This document shows, piece by piece, positions 1 through 13,765 of a stretch of 64,000 nt of DNA. Numbering within the stretch: the first letter of the stretch is position 1; each line of letters begins with the position of its first letter. A program made the translations under genes and the position numbers. The notes under the pieces were generated by a model. The model did not search any database, was not told the origin of the DNA, and was given only the letters and a program-made list of their open reading frames with translations. Source of the stretch: Pholis gunnellus (taxonomy: Eukaryota > Chordata > Actinopteri > Perciformes > Pholidae). Where the stretch lies: contig OU342808.1 of the NCBI GenBank assembly GCA_910591455.2, forward strand, positions 26,254,122 through 26,318,121. The letters are read 5' to 3'.

Positions 1-1188
1 CCAGCAGGATAAAACGTCTGACCCCCCGTGAGTTCACTGAAGCGCTCGTCTTTAATCCGTCTGTTATCTTCATGACTCCGTATCACAGAGCACCGTCTCT
101 TAAAACAGCCGAGCAAGTGACAAAATGTTCCGTTTCTCCTTCTGGCACAGACAAAGAAAACAACTCCAGCGGTTGCTTCACCTGGAAACAGACGGTCAAA
201 CAGAAATCCTCTTCCACCTGCATAAGTGGGTTGTGACACAGACCTCTGGAAGCTTTTTTTTCTTTCTCCTGGAAATCAAAGGAAGCCTGAGCCTGCAAGG
301 GGAGGAATGCTCGCTCTGATCCTCTCACAACAGAGTACAGCATCTGCATTTGAAGTGAGGAGGAGAGGGAAGGAGAAAAAAAAGAGAAAGCGCCCGGCGC
401 ACCTTGCAAAAAGACCTTTTCATCCGAGGCGAGGTTATGCTGAGCGCCCACATGCTCGCGTTTAAAACGGCGCCCTACTTCACATCGCGCACACACTCGC
501 AGCTTAGGTCATTCTTTTCCCTCTGCCCAGACTACCCACAATTCAAGAAGAACCAGACTACAATACATGAAGTAATTACTTGACCCAACCGCAGAATCTG
601 TCACTGGAATGTGCTCTGCAACACATTTTGCTAACCGTGCCTGCGGACTGTGCCACGATATGTCGGTCTAATAGGGGGAAAATAGGCAGATTTAAGATTT
701 AATCAGCACTAATCAGTGCTTAGATTTGCCTCGGCTTCTGCTGCACCGGAGAGCTGGCTGCTGTAGTAGTGATTAGATTAATAATTACGTCTTACTCCAT
801 CTTTTTGTCCGTCCCTAAAACGTTTTTTCATTCCTGCCGGCTCACCAAATTCCTCCACACTCCAGCCAGCAGCCACCTACTCTGCTTTAACGCGTCTATG
901 CGACGACTACAAATCACCGCTTTCCTTTCAGCGTATAGTTCTCTCCGTCACCGTCTATCTCTGTCCCCCCCGTCAGACACAAGAGGCAGCTCACTAGTTT
1001 CCTCACTCTGTTTTCACTACAATGTGAAAATAAAACCTAATATCCACGTTGCTGCAGAGGTGCATCCCTCACCCGGGCGTCAGGCCAGATAACAGGAGAT
1101 TAGATCTCAGGGGCCACACGGAGGAGTCCAGTTAGTTACTCTCACTGTAAGCCTCATTTCCAGGGGATCACACACCCACCCACCCAAT

Positions 1189-1200
1189 CACACACACACA

Positions 1201-1234
<34 letters not shown>
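1189..1234. repeat. CA microsatellite
   Basis: About 23 CA repeats with one T interruption near 1207. Confidence 0.95.
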
Positions 1235-3090
1235 GGTTACATATTAAAGCTCTCTATGATATTAGAGATGGAACCGTTGGGTATTTAATCCATAAAAAAA
1301 CATGAAATTGCAGATTGATGGATGGATGTTATGATATTATTGGTTGGTTTAAGCTCACTTCAGCACACATCAGAAATCGTTTTACATTAAGAAAAGATTA
1401 TTGGATTTCTTTGCAACATTTTTTTAAATAGGTGCAAAATATGATGTTGGATGTGATCTCAAATGCTTTTTTTCATTTCATCTTAACTTTCATGTTTTGA
1501 ATAAATAGCATTTTTCTTATTATTATCTATACTATATTGCTGCAATTAAAATAATGTACAGTGCAAAAGCCCAAGTAGGAGAGATTTCTGAGCCATAACA
1601 AACAGACAGAAGGCTGTCATAGAACTATAGAACAACAATATGCAAAAATGACGTCATTTCCTTGGTCACGTCACATAAACTGTCTTACTATGTAAATGTT
1701 TAAAAAACAAAAAGCATGAGTTTATTATGATTGTCAATGTCTGTAGATACATGGCAACAGGGTGAAGTCTCCTCCGCCGGCTGGATGAGCACCAACAACG
1801 AAGCCGTCTCTCTCTTCAAGCAACCGGAGGAATTGATCTCATCTAAACTGGCTTTTTTTCCAAACACATTGAGGTTTTGGGGGAAATTACCGGAGCTTCT
1901 CAGGAGAAACGAGGACTTGCGGCAGAAACCTGAACACCTGGACCCCGGAGACTTCTTCTGCCCCTTCACCAATAACAGAAAGAGGTGGGGGGGGGGGGGC
2001 GACGCCGACCAGGCACACATGTCAATGTATCACCAACCCAATCACACTCCCGTTCACTTTGTGATTCCGGACACGTTTTCTATTCGCTTGTACGTGAGAC
2101 ATTGTGTTTGAGCGTTTCTCTCGAGCCGTCGGGGGAAAATCAGGAGGATTCACAGTGAGGGAGGGAGACGGGTCTCTGAGGACGGACACTACAAACACTA
2201 CTTTCCTTTGGTTGAGCGAACAATTTCACCACAAGGTCCTAGTAGCTGTTCTGGAGCTTTTGATCATATCACATGATCTTCATGAGAATATGAGCCTGAA
2301 TATCTTGAGGCTTGCACAATCATTTTTAAATCACTTCTCAAATCTTAAAAAAAAGCTTTTTATTAATGCTAGCACACTTTTATTTCATCCGTGTCTTATC
2401 TGTTGTATCATTATTATTACTATTATTGTTATAAGCAGATGGTTTGCCCTGTTGTCAGGGATTGTATATTATCTTTCTGGGTTTGTTTCGTACTCAAGCT
2501 CAAAGCCAGATGGATGCAATTGTTGCCAACAGAATCCACTCCTTTTTCCAGAGTCATAACTCAGATAACTCCCATACGGAGACGGTAGACATGTTTTTAG
2601 TTTCAGCGTGACTCACACTTTCTGGAGATATCAATAGCTCTGCCGTCCGTTGTGCATAAACACCATTGAATCCAGTTGGAAATCATAGAAAAGAAGACTT
2701 ACAACCTTATCGGAGAATTATTATCTTCTTTTTTTCTTTATCAAACCATTGTTTTCTATCTGCGTGGTGTAAGTTTGCCAAAAAGGAAATGTCGAAAAAC
2801 ACGTGTGTACCCAATGTTCTCTACCTGGGCTCTTTTTAATTCAATTTGTGTTTCCTGTATTTATTATTTTTTTAAGTTATTGTTAATAATAATTCATAAT
2901 TAATCATTTTTAACAGTCTAATCTGAATCCTGATCCTCTAGATCACCTACATCAGTAAACGAGACCATAATAAAGAAGATTGTCTATTTCTATGTGCTCG
3001 TCATCGGAGCCACCGGGTCGGATTCTGGTGAGATCAGATGAAATCATGCAGGTTCACCAGAAACTCCTTCAGCTCAGACTCCAGCGGGGC

Positions 3091-3465
3091 CTGGACCCAG
3101 ATCCTTCAGCAGAGACCGGTTCACCGTAGACAGACCCAGATCCTTCAGCAGAGACCGGTTCACCGTGGACAGACCCAGATCCTCCAGCATAGAAACCAGT
3201 CCACTGAGGACAGACCCAGATCCTCCAGCATAGAGACCGGTCCACTGAGGACAGACCCAGATCCTCCAGCAGAGACCGGTTCACCGTGGACAGACCCAGA
3301 TCCTCCAGCATAGAAACCAGTCCACTGAGGACAGACCCAGATCCTCCAGCATAGAGACCGGTCCACTGAGGACAGACCCAGATCCTCCAGCAGAGACCAG
3401 TCCACTGAGGACAGACCCAGATCCTCCAGCAGAGACCGGTTCACCGTAGACAGACCCAGATCTGG
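3091..3465 (+). repeat. Minisatellite, 39/41-bp unit with higher-order structure
   Basis: Nine full units beginning 'CAGACCCAGATCC' plus a partial tenth. Units are 39 bp (ending GTTCACCGTRGA or similar) or 41 bp (ending CCACTGAGGA after 'CATAGA'). Unit starts are about 3091, 3131, 3170, 3211, 3252, 3291, 3332, 3373, 3412 and 3451. The triplet at 3131-3251 and that at 3252-3372 differ at one base. Frames through it are open by chance and are not treated as genes. Confidence 0.95.
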
Positions 3466-5881
3466 CTTTGCTGCAGCCTTCGACCTGCACGTCTCCTCCT
3501 ACGGCCAGGACCAGAGCTTCGCCAACGCCGGGAGACGCCAAGCTAAACCTTAACCTAGCCCGCCACATAAAACTTAAACTTATCGTTTGACCACCAGATG
3601 AAGTAACGTGTTGATATATCTATAGCTTTGAGTTCATCACTCGACCATGAGAGATGAATCACTTGCACTCCACCAGACCATGAAATATGCAGGTTGTGCA
3701 ACGAACTGGCAACCACTTGTTGTGAAGTGTGAAGTGCACGATGAATACGTGGGTTTGATATTCTCGGTACTTCAACATGGCTCTCGACACTCATCTACCC
3801 ATTCATATATAGATTCACACTGCATTGAAAAACCTGTTGGCACACTAGGAAAAAACTCAAACGGCATAAAAACTAAAAGACTAACTTCAAACCTTAAACT
3901 TTATTACTTGTGTGTAGGATCCACTGCGTGCAGACTCACTTCTACGAGATCATATATAACTAAGCAACATTTAATGGAATTCTATTGCTTGACAACTTTT
4001 TTTAAAAAATACCAGAAGAGTCCCTGCTGATTAGGTTTTATGAGTTCTTTTCAGATGAAACTCTCTTCCATGAATCAAGCTGTTGATCCAGCGGAGCTCT
4101 GTAAAGAAACAATGAGCCGGATGATTATAATCACCTTTCGGTGTGTAATCCTCTCGCTCCTGTTTGCTTTCACTGGCAGCTCGTATCACAGGAATTTGTT
4201 TTATAGGAAAACAGAAAATGCTCACGGGCTGTTTTACTTGCAAGGGTGTCGGCAGAATCCCGTTCCTACCGACCCCAATTGTTAAAACTGAGAAATTAAG
4301 CAAAGACGTTGTATATTATTTACTCAGAATCCTGATCCACAAGCGGCGGGATAATCTTTTGTTATGGGCGAGGCTGCAACAGGCACAATTCCCACAGTCG
4401 AAGGCGACCTTAACAAAAGAGGATACAACCGCATCGTCAGCAAAAAGCGAAAGTCAACCCAAATCAAAAGCATCGCAAAAAAGTACAGTATGTGGCTGAA
4501 AGTAAGTCCCACGGTGTAGTAAACCCCTCACTGCCCCCGAGCACAAAGACAGGTCATAACGAATTGTTTTTCCCACTCGACTGGTCTGAGCCCAGACCTC
4601 GACCCCGTTCCAACGTCTGTGGGATGAACTGACCCTTGCATTACAGAAATGCATTGAAGAGGTACAAAGATGAACTGATGTGAGTTGACCCAGGAAGGCA
4701 ACGTGTTTGAGGTCTGTGAGTTTGAAGGAGTGTCAGGAAAGGAAGGTGAAAGTGAGAGTTCTTTCTTGAACAGTTGTGATTGCTTGACTGCAGTTTCTAA
4801 AAGGTCAAGAACTATCTTTTAAAACCAACATGGACAAGAAGTCTTTAAAAGAAGTTTAACTTAAAACAATCTACATTTCCGTGACAACTCCACCTGCTGA
4901 TGAAGACAATTGAATACAACTGAAAGCCCCGGTGCTACAAATAGTGGACCTAGTGACGAGATGAGTTTTGTCACCTTTGAATAAGGGTTTTAAAACTTGA
5001 ATAACTACAGTTTACATTAGAAAATCTACAGGAATGTGAGCTTGATTGGAACCAATGCAGCCCCATTGCTGGGTGACATGCAGCCAGCTTTGACGTAGGA
5101 GGACCGTCTCTGGCAACGTATCCTCACATAACGGTTCGTATGATATCCTACGAAGAGTTGCTCCTCATTTCTCGTCATCAACACGTGTCAGTTTCCGCTC
5201 GTTACGGCCTTTTCCAAATAAACTTCTGTCTTCACAGAACACTTAGGTTAAGGAATAGATCGTCGTTTTGATTTAAAGAACCATGGAAGTTAAGTGACCG
5301 AAACATCAAGATGGGGAACGAGCTGCGGTCTCCTGGCTCAAAGATCGCCGTTTGTTGGACCCGTCCACCTCCTCGACCTCCTGTGTGCGATTTAGTGTTG
5401 TTATTCGTATTTGTATTGTTGGATGAGACCAGCCTGCACCATGATAACACTGTGGGGTTTGTCAAACAGAGCTAATGTCTGTCTGAAGACAACCTCATTG
5501 TCCATGCTGAACCTCATTAATGCACTTGTGGCTGAATGGGAGCAAATCCCTGCAGCCAGGTTATAAAAAAACCTGATGAGAAACCTGCTCAGTAATCACA
5601 TGAGTGATACGTGACGGTGGTGATAACTACAGCGGTGAAACGTCAACGGCCTCTGGACGAGAGAGAGAAAGAAAGAGCATATGATCAGCCATCTGTGATC
5701 ACCAGACCATCGACTGGACAGGCATCAAAGGTCATCGACCGGGATTGATTGATTACAAACTTAGTTTAAAGAGTCGATATTCTTTTAGCCATCTAATGTC
5801 TCTCTATACTCAAGCATTGTTAGTCGAAGAGCTCCTCGTCACTGGGATTTGCCAGCCTCTGAGGTCCCTCAGCATCATTGT

Positions 5882-5884
<3 letters not shown>

Positions 5885-5930
<46 letters not shown>
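5885..5930. repeat. Perfect CA microsatellite
   Basis: Twenty-three uninterrupted CA units. Confidence 0.97.
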
Positions 5931-5932
<2 letters not shown>

Positions 5933-7269
5933 AGCTGCTCTTAATCCGACTCTCGGGCCAGAAATAAGAGGTACTGAAACAAACACAGCGCCCGAACCGC
6001 ACAATACCGCTGAGATCAGTCTCCCCTCGTTGCTCCCGTGAAGCCCCTTTAAAAGTGGATGTTGATTTGTTCTCACTTCCTGCAGCAAAGACAGTGTGTA
6101 AGTTCACAGAAACTATTCGACATCAGCAGCATTGAATGCAGCAATATCAAAGCCTGGCTCGTCCGGCGTATGATCAATATGAAAGATGAAGTCTGAACAA
6201 ATGTGTTTTTTAATAAGTCAAGCATTCAATTCTTTAAAGTGAAGTGTCATGAAATGTCACGAAAAATCTAAGAGAATTAAAGGGATTTTAGAGTGTAGAC
6301 AAAAATCACAGCTGTGCTTGTTATAGAAAGGAGGAATGACTCACATCACCCACAGAGAGAGGAACCTAGTTACTTTATCACAGATCGAGATCAAGACATG
6401 ACATTTGATCAACACCAAACGATCACAAGAGAGGAGCTGTCGAGTGCAAATCATCCTCCACAGGAGCGAGCACGATCGGTGTTAACCCTTTATTAAAGAG
6501 AGAGAGAAGGTGCTCTGTGGTTCTTTTTACCTGAAGGTAAAGCTGCAATTGGAAGCAACAGGTTGCCTTAAAATGATGAGAGGTGTACAAATAAAGGGTC
6601 CTCCGTGTTGTTGTACCCTATAGTGAATATATCCGTTCCACACAACGTGATTGGTTGCTGCCTTTATTCACGGTGCGAAAGCAAAAAAAAAATCAACCTC
6701 TTCGTATTTCTTTTACCCTCCCTGCAGTTCTGTGGCGCTTCATGACGGAGACATGAGAGAAGAAGAACAGCGGGGGAGTCCATCCTTCCAAAGAGGAAAG
6801 AGATGAAACATGCTTATCTGTTCCTTCATCATGTGTGGACGCGACCATACGTTCGGTTGGCTTTTCCTCCATCCTGTCACTGAGGAGGCTGGAAAGCATC
6901 TCCACATCGCAGCTTCCTGATCGCGGCTGTTATAAAAACAAAAATGTATTTCCATTCATTCGCAGAATCTGATGTTCTTTGTGTTTATTTCCACCACAAT
7001 GTTGGATTGCTGAGCTCTCCTGGAGACTGTTGTTGACCGAGGAGCTCGCGTTCCCGGCGAGATGATCACGAACAGCCAACAGAGAACCACAAGTGTGACA
7101 TTTCAACCACTAATAGTTTTTCCTTTTGTGAAATATTTATTTGACGAAGGAATTCTGTGGATGTATGGAACCCCAAAGTGTGCGATATTCAATACATTTA
7201 AAAAGACACTTTGCAATAAATCGTTATATGAATAAATTAAGTAGTATTGTAACAGTAAATCTTACATGC

Positions 7270-7287
7270 TTATATATATAAATATAT

Positions 7288-7318
<31 letters not shown>
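7270..7318. repeat. TA-rich microsatellite
   Basis: TA runs broken by two AAAT interruptions at regular spacing; strongly self-complementary. Confidence 0.95.
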
Positions 7319-7397
7319 ACATTTATTTTTTAAATCAACACAGAGAACACAGCAATGGCGTGAAAAAGCTTTCCAAAGCAGCAATCAGGCCAAATCT

Positions 7398-7425
7398 CAC
7401 ACACACACAAACACACACACACACA
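7398..7425. repeat. CA microsatellite
   Basis: AC repeats with one AA interruption near 7409-7411. Confidence 0.9.
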
Positions 7426-7930
7426 GGGAATGTCACACTTAATGTGTCTGACATGAGACCTTTACATATGAATATATTTCCATTTTGACGACTCCTTATG
7501 CTTGATAAAACACTTGCTCCTAAACACAAAGTGATGCACATGAAGAAGTATTAACTATTGGCACAGATCTCCTTCACAGTCGATGTGACACTTGACGTGT
7601 TTCCTTCCGCAGCTGCATTAGTTTGGTATGAATAAAGGACAAGATGAGTATTTAGAGCGAGCAGTGACAGCTATTACAATTCATAATAATAGCAGCAGCT
7701 GCAATTTGTGTGACCAAAAAAAAAGAAAAAAACCTTTAACTGGGTCCTGTTAGCAAATGGAACTGGGTCAGTTTCCAAGTGTGGGAGGACATTCTCTTGA
7801 ATCAATCCTATTTGCTGATGGAGGCCGTGAGAGCTTCAAGAAAAGTTGCATGCACGAAAACACGACGCCTTGGTAGCGACCTATCAATCACTGTGTAGCA
7901 TCCTCTGCTTTATGGTCTGTGTGACTCTAA

Positions 7931-8117
7931 ATGGACCATCATTCACTAAATGAACATCATGCTGTATTGAAGAAGACTTGAAACTAGAGATTGAGACCAT
8001 AAACTCATGTTTACAATGTTTACTGAGGTAATAAATCAAGAGAGAAGTAGAGTCATTTTCTCATAGACTTCTATACAACCAGAGGAGTCGCCCCCTGGTG
8101 GACATTAGAGAGAATGC
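7931..8117 (+). repeat. 187-bp dispersed repeat, left arm of an inverted pair
   Basis: This stretch is the reverse complement of 26708-26894 over 187 bases with no gap and about six mismatches by eye. Weaker similarity extends outward to about 7876 and 8128. The type is not certain; 'CATAGACTTCTATACAACCAGAGGAGTCGCC' -like wording (shown here only as parts: CATAGACTTCTATACAACC and GAGTCGCCCCCTGGTGG) is common in percomorph genomes. It lies in intron 4. Confidence 0.9.
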
Positions 8118-9343
8118 ACGTTTAACACTACATGTCATCATTCACCCATTCACATCTTGTAGAGCAGCAATGATCTGCTGGTCTTTCCCTCCCTACTTCG
8201 CCCGGTACCTGCAGTGACATTTTAGTTTTTTTGGCTGGATTGTTCACCAGAACCAGACATACCGGGCTCAGCGATGGATGGTTTCATTTTTCCTCTGAAA
8301 ATGCTATAATTCCAACTTCAATATGTGTCGCTGCTATGCGTAGTTGTTTATCAATTCACGGCACTACTGCACAAAGAACGCAGTCAGAAATGGTCTCGGC
8401 AACGCCCAAACAATGTTCCACCACACACATTCTGATGCAAGACTGACGCAAACAAGGTCACACAGATCCATCATTGTGAATTCAATAAACAGGCGTCACG
8501 TTTCAGCTGTATTCTCAAAGGACGATCACAGGGACCAGGAAAAAAAGGACAAGTGCAGCTCAAGTTCAAAGCCTATACAGCTCATCTTTGATCCCTGTTT
8601 CTACTCTGATGCAACAATGATCTGTTGATGAGTTAATGAGTGATAAGTGGTGATTCAGTTTTGCTGCAGTGCAGTGTCGAACAAATCGCTACATCATCCA
8701 GTCCAACGATCAGTATTTCAAGTTCTGTAAGGGCGTAACTAACTAAAACCTGGGTTTAGTCAACGTTTTGGAACAAGCAGGACTCGTTATTTGTGATTTG
8801 CCCAGATTTATTCCGGACGTCTGGTCACCAAAGTCTACACTCAGAAGCAGATAAAGTGGTTTGCAATAGGAGCAGTTAATGTTTTTCCATAACAAATTAC
8901 AGATTTATACCAGTTTATAAGTTGTTATTTCTGTAATATGTTTTCTCGCAACTTTTCTGGCTCTGGCACAGGAAGATGACGTCCCAATTCCCTATCTCAC
9001 ACACAAAGCCATCAACACCGGAGCTGAATTCTGAATCAGTCAAAGATTGTGGGCAGTATGTAATACAGCAGATCTGGGACCAGACTAATATCACTTTACC
9101 ATTCCTAAAAATAGGAAAAAATACCCCCCAAAAAAAACAACCCAGCTTTCTCCTTTCATGCTTATAGAGGTTAGTTGTAGATGCAACGGAAACTGGCTTG
9201 AGACACTACCGGGACGTTTTTTATTTCCTATGAGGTGGAAGAAGAGGAGCGCTTGTTGCTGTCCGGTGTGCGGCCCACACGGGTGGCGACACTCCTTTCA
9301 GGTTTATGTGGCTTCACCCGCCCTCAAGGGATTCATTCATTAC

Positions 9344-9383
9344 ACATATATACTGTATATACGTATATATATATATATATATT
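9344..9383. repeat. TA microsatellite
   Basis: TATA runs with ACTG and ACG interruptions. Confidence 0.9.
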
Positions 9384-9756
9384 TCCTGACCTTCAGCTGT
9401 TTATTTTTTGTTTTGTTCATGGTTGTGAAGGCATATCGTCAAGTGATTTTTATGTCCTTGAGCAAAGTCAGTCGTTTTCTTTTCACATTTGGCCGTCGTG
9501 TTTGAGCCTGAAACATCAGCCGCCAGCAAGAAAATAGAAGTAAAAGGTCACTGAGTTTAATTGAGCATCGATTATTTACACAAATAATAATTGACTGGCT
9601 AAAGAATCCTTACTACACACCTTACTTCATCTGCAAATTTAAAGCAGAACATATAAACTGGCCGCTGGTAGTGTCATCATAGTCATAGAAATAGCAGCAG
9701 CAATAGTGATCGTATCAGCCCCGGTGGCAGTGAAACCTGGTGGTTGTGGGTCCTAC

Positions 9757-9913
9757 CTGGTAGCTGGTAGTCCCCCGGGATGTTGGAGGGGGTCTGCAGC
9801 AGAGCGGACCGGCGGTAGACCACGTGGACCCGGCCCTGGTGCTCCAGCTCCTGGGTGCCTCGCTCCAGCGGCTCGATGAAGTACTCGTCTGCGTCGGTGC
9901 GGATCATCCCGGC
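9757..9913 (-). CDS. adamts3: ADAMTS3-like gene, exon 4 (prodomain continued)
   Basis: An acceptor (ATTGTGTTGCAG) precedes GCC GGG ATG on the minus strand, and the frame is open to CCA G, followed by a GTAGGACC donor. It encodes residues 180-231 and ends in phase 1. NNCDGL from exon 3 joins AGMIRTD without a gap, reproducing the family's 'CDGLAG(M/L)I' sequence. Next come EYFIEPLERG and GRVHVVYRRSA, both hallmark prodomain strings of the ADAMTS2/3/14 group. The segment after 'RRSALLQTP' is the variable linker leading to the prodomain end and main furin site, which are encoded outside the window. I found no HExxHxxGxxH zinc motif left of this exon, so the catalytic exons lie beyond position 1. 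Intron 3 between this exon and exon 3 is 20,435 bp. Confidence 0.95.
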
Positions 9914-12900
9914 CTGCAACACAATGCTTCCCTTATCAACCATTCAGCACCGGCAGATTATGATAACAAGGTCACAAATCAAGATGGTGATTCCACCGAG
10001 CGGCTGTAAATGTATGCAGCAAGGACATCTTTTGCATTCATTTGGACTGAACAGACAACACACTGACACCCGAAACAGACGCATTAAATATATGAAGAGA
10101 CACGTTAATGGGATGTTTAGTCATTTATTCAAGATTGTCTCTATGTACTAATTGCCTGCTTAAATGTATGAATGTCTTTCCCCGTGACTTTGCTCCATGT
10201 TGTTTTCTGTTGTTTACCTGCAACGTACACTCCGTCTGCAATTACCAGCCGGTTACCCGACAGCAGCAGGTGGCGATGAGAAAGCTCCACATCGTTAGAG
10301 GAGGGAATTGCTTCGTGATCGCCACCTGCAACCGTCAGATTTCCTGCAATGCGAGGCCAGTCATGCAGGTTGTTTAGGGTCGGATAAAGGAGCACACTGT
10401 GCGGCTAACGAGATGATGAACAAACAAACTGCTCATCCAATCCTAGAGGCCGATGAAAACACGTGGGAGCGCTGCAGACAACACTTCATAATAACCATCG
10501 TTCATGCTCAAGTTGATCATTATTATACTGTTAACACACAATGAAATGATTCTTGTTGCACACATTATTACATTTTATATTCAGCGTTGACATTTTTGTA
10601 ATGATATCCACATTATTAACGTTATTTACAACGCTAGTTAAGACTGTATTAATGGTTAATGGTTAGTTTGTTGACTGTCTATGAACATTATCTGGATGCT
10701 TTTACAAAGTTTCATGTAATGTTTGTAGATGTTTTAAAATTAATTTGGTAATCATGTACAGAGACTTATTATAGAATATATGATGTCATTATAATGTGCG
10801 CAGAAATAAAATGTTAATATGATAGTTTCTCTCGAGAGCTTTGATATAATATAGAATTCATAAACCAATTAATATTACACAAACTAATGATAAAATAACG
10901 TAAATTATGGTATTACTAATAATTAATACACTTTATTAATTATTATTTCATTGTTTGTTTACAGTAAAAAAACATTTATTGATGATGGTTATTGAAAAGT
11001 GTCGCAGCACTGCACCTACACTGTGATTAGTGCTTCTACCCGACGCAGCTACTACGAATGTGTACAACTCTTAAAACATGTTAATGACGTCAGAATGCAG
11101 ATAAAGCCTCGGCCTTGTGTGATCTTTTTGATTCATCGAGGATTTAGATGCAAAACACAAATTTGCTCGATCTGCTTGTGAGGGCCACGCGGCGCTCGGG
11201 TCGCTTTGCTGCGACATCCGACGAGACGGGAGGAACGTTGACTGAACTAATGTCCAAACGGTCACGCTCGGCCTTTAGAGAGGCAAGAGAAATAAATCAA
11301 AATGCCGCTACTGTGCACCTGTGCGCAGACAGAGACACCTCTCACAGAGCTCCAGAGGAATTTGTTCCAGCTCTCGGTCGGCCGGTCGGCCGGGGCCTAC
11401 ACTGCTGCACCTCGCTCTGGCCTCTCCACTAACACTCCGCCGGGCTGTGTGCACATATGGAGCTTTGCGACCGACACGCACACTGAACTCCTTTCCAACT
11501 CCCACAGTCCCCGATCAACCGAACACTGCCCCCCCTCCCCCCCCCCCTCCCTCTCTCCTCCTGTTTACACGCACTGCTGGCTGCACTCCAATCTAAGTTC
11601 TTAACTTAAGTCTGCATGGAACTGTGAACCCACGGACAGAATATTCATGTCCTGAGGTGTGCTGCACATAGTCCAACAGCCGGCCAGCTAAAAGGAATTT
11701 AAATGTTTGTGCATCCAAATGACCAAAAGACATCCTAAACGTGTGTGCTGCCTCATCGGGCTGTCGTCAACCAAAGATGCTCTTAGTCGACTTGTACGAT
11801 TTTGTCGACTAATTAGCCTCATCATGCATCATCATGATTGGTCAGATGCAGGAAACTCCGCCCCTTTATGGGAACACGCTCAGAGCCAGATTGAGGAAAC
11901 CGGGGTTGAGTTATATTATATATATTATAGAATAGTTAGTATTCTAACCGGGGCATGATGCTGAAACACGTCACTTGGCAGCATCGCTGGGTGTTGACAC
12001 GAGGAGCTACAAACTGAAATTGCATCAAATGTGTTGAAAATGCATCTTCTTCTACCTGCTATGAACTACAACTGTGTGTAAATGTATTAATTTACTCAGT
12101 CAAACCTCCGCGTTTACATTAAATGATAAGAGGACTTGCCCCGGAGGCGTGGATACACTGAAACGCACCCCGTTGGGTTTTCTAGTAAACAAACAGTCGA
12201 TCCGGCTCCGCTGACAAACAGACTTACGGTGAAGGTTGCTATGAAGGCCACACGTTGCTTTTGCAATTGAATCACAACTAAACCTTGAATGTTTGTTAGC
12301 GATTGTAGCTACATACTGAGAGAAAATCTGAATCAAAGGGACAATTTGCTGCAGGACATTCTGTTTATATTCAAATGGCGTGTGGAGTTCACAGCTCTGA
12401 TGGCAGCTAGAGGTCATCAGAACAAGACTGGATGTGATGAAGATAGAAGAAGAAGGATCGAGTCTTCCTCATCAAAGAGAACCGCGTCGCTCACAAAGTG
12501 ATCTGGATTTCTTTTCATCTTGCTTAGGTTTACATTTTTAACTAACAAGCATCACCATGAAACTCCCCCAGTTGAATGCTGACGTTAAGACGACTCTTTT
12601 ATTAATTAAAATGTTTCTAAAATGGTATGTTTAAATATGCAAATGAGGCATTATCTAATGGTAACTTTTGGTGAATTTAGGAAAAATCTACAGACGCAAA
12701 CAGACAAAGTAGTGAAATAAACACCTTAATGTGTATTTTGGACGTTTTCCTTCCACTAGTTTTTTCTTCTTCTTGTCTTCTCATCAGATGTTATTAATGC
12801 ATAACAGACAAAAGAAACAAGCATATTGTTGACTTCCTCCTCTGCTTATTGTTGTGCATTATTCTGACACCTGCAGGCGTCGCTCACAGCTGCAGATTAA

Positions 12901-13737
12901 ACACTTTTCTGTATTTCGGCCTATATGCCGTCCGGCTGTAATGCGATTTGCTTAGCGATGCACCAATTAAGCTACCGATTTCCTCACAAGCACTAGTGTT
13001 CGGAGACGAGCTGCAGGGATTATCCTGCATGAATTCTTCTTGGCATTACGCCCCAAAAACCAACATCCCGTCTTCTCCTTTATCTACTCTGAGCTCATCT
13101 CCCACCTCGATTCACTCGCAGCTAAACAAATTCACCTCAACACCGGCATGTTGACAGCGGAGGCAGACGGAGGCGTATTTTTTAAATTAAAGTCAAATTT
13201 AACGTGGAGCGTCTTTTATTCACTTGTTCCAAAAAAAGAAAGGTTGAAGGTCTCAATCAGATGCATCTGAGCCTTCAACAAGCTTCAATGTAGGATCAAT
13301 TGAGACAGAGCATTTCTTTCAGAATAATAACACCATCATAAGACTCAGACTCATCATACATTAGGGCTCAGACCTATCAAAGAGCCTCTGCAGGCGGAGG
13401 AAGGAGGTGGGAGGAGGTGGCAGGCCGTGCAAACACACAGATGACAGAGATGGTTAATTGGATAAGAAAAGAAAAAGTTGTGAATCCGTCCGCTGGCGCT
13501 GCTTTACTCTTAACACCTTATGAACTATCTAAAAATGCCACCTTCTTGTTAGCACACGGCAGAGGCAGACACGGCGAGGCGTCCGGATATAAACACGCAG
13601 GGGTGCACGTAATGAGACGCAGAGCTGACATTTAGACGCTGATCAAACGCTGCTCCACAGCGTGACGCACAAGACGACTAACACTCTCGGCTCGTTCACT
13701 GATTGGTGCCGCTTCAAAAAAATCAAAAAATCGAATA

Positions 13738-13765
13738 AAATATATAAATATATATATATATATAT
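13738..13765. repeat. TA microsatellite
   Basis: A mostly pure TA run with one AAATA interruption. Confidence 0.9.

Larger units (their letters stand above)
1..9756 (-). other. adamts3: Intron 4 (partial) of the ADAMTS3-like gene
   Basis: This is the intron after exon 4, entering with the GTAGGACC donor and running off the left edge without an acceptor that joins a family-matching exon. It holds a CA repeat (1189-1234), a 39/41-bp minisatellite (3091-3465), CA repeats (5885-5930 and 7398-7425), TA-rich tracts (7270-7318 and 9344-9383) and one arm of a 187-bp inverted repeat (7931-8117). Other stretches look like unique non-coding DNA. Confidence 0.75.

Noticed and set aside
3038..3568. Overlapping open frames of 80-95 codons on both strands
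   Set aside because: They are produced by the 39/41-bp minisatellite, open in several frames at once, and change frame with unit length.
1..9756. Possible catalytic (HExxH) exon of the ADAMTS gene in the left part
   Set aside because: I found no zinc-binding motif, no 'VLLGVDDS'-type family string and no suitable acceptor-bounded frame on the minus strand here.
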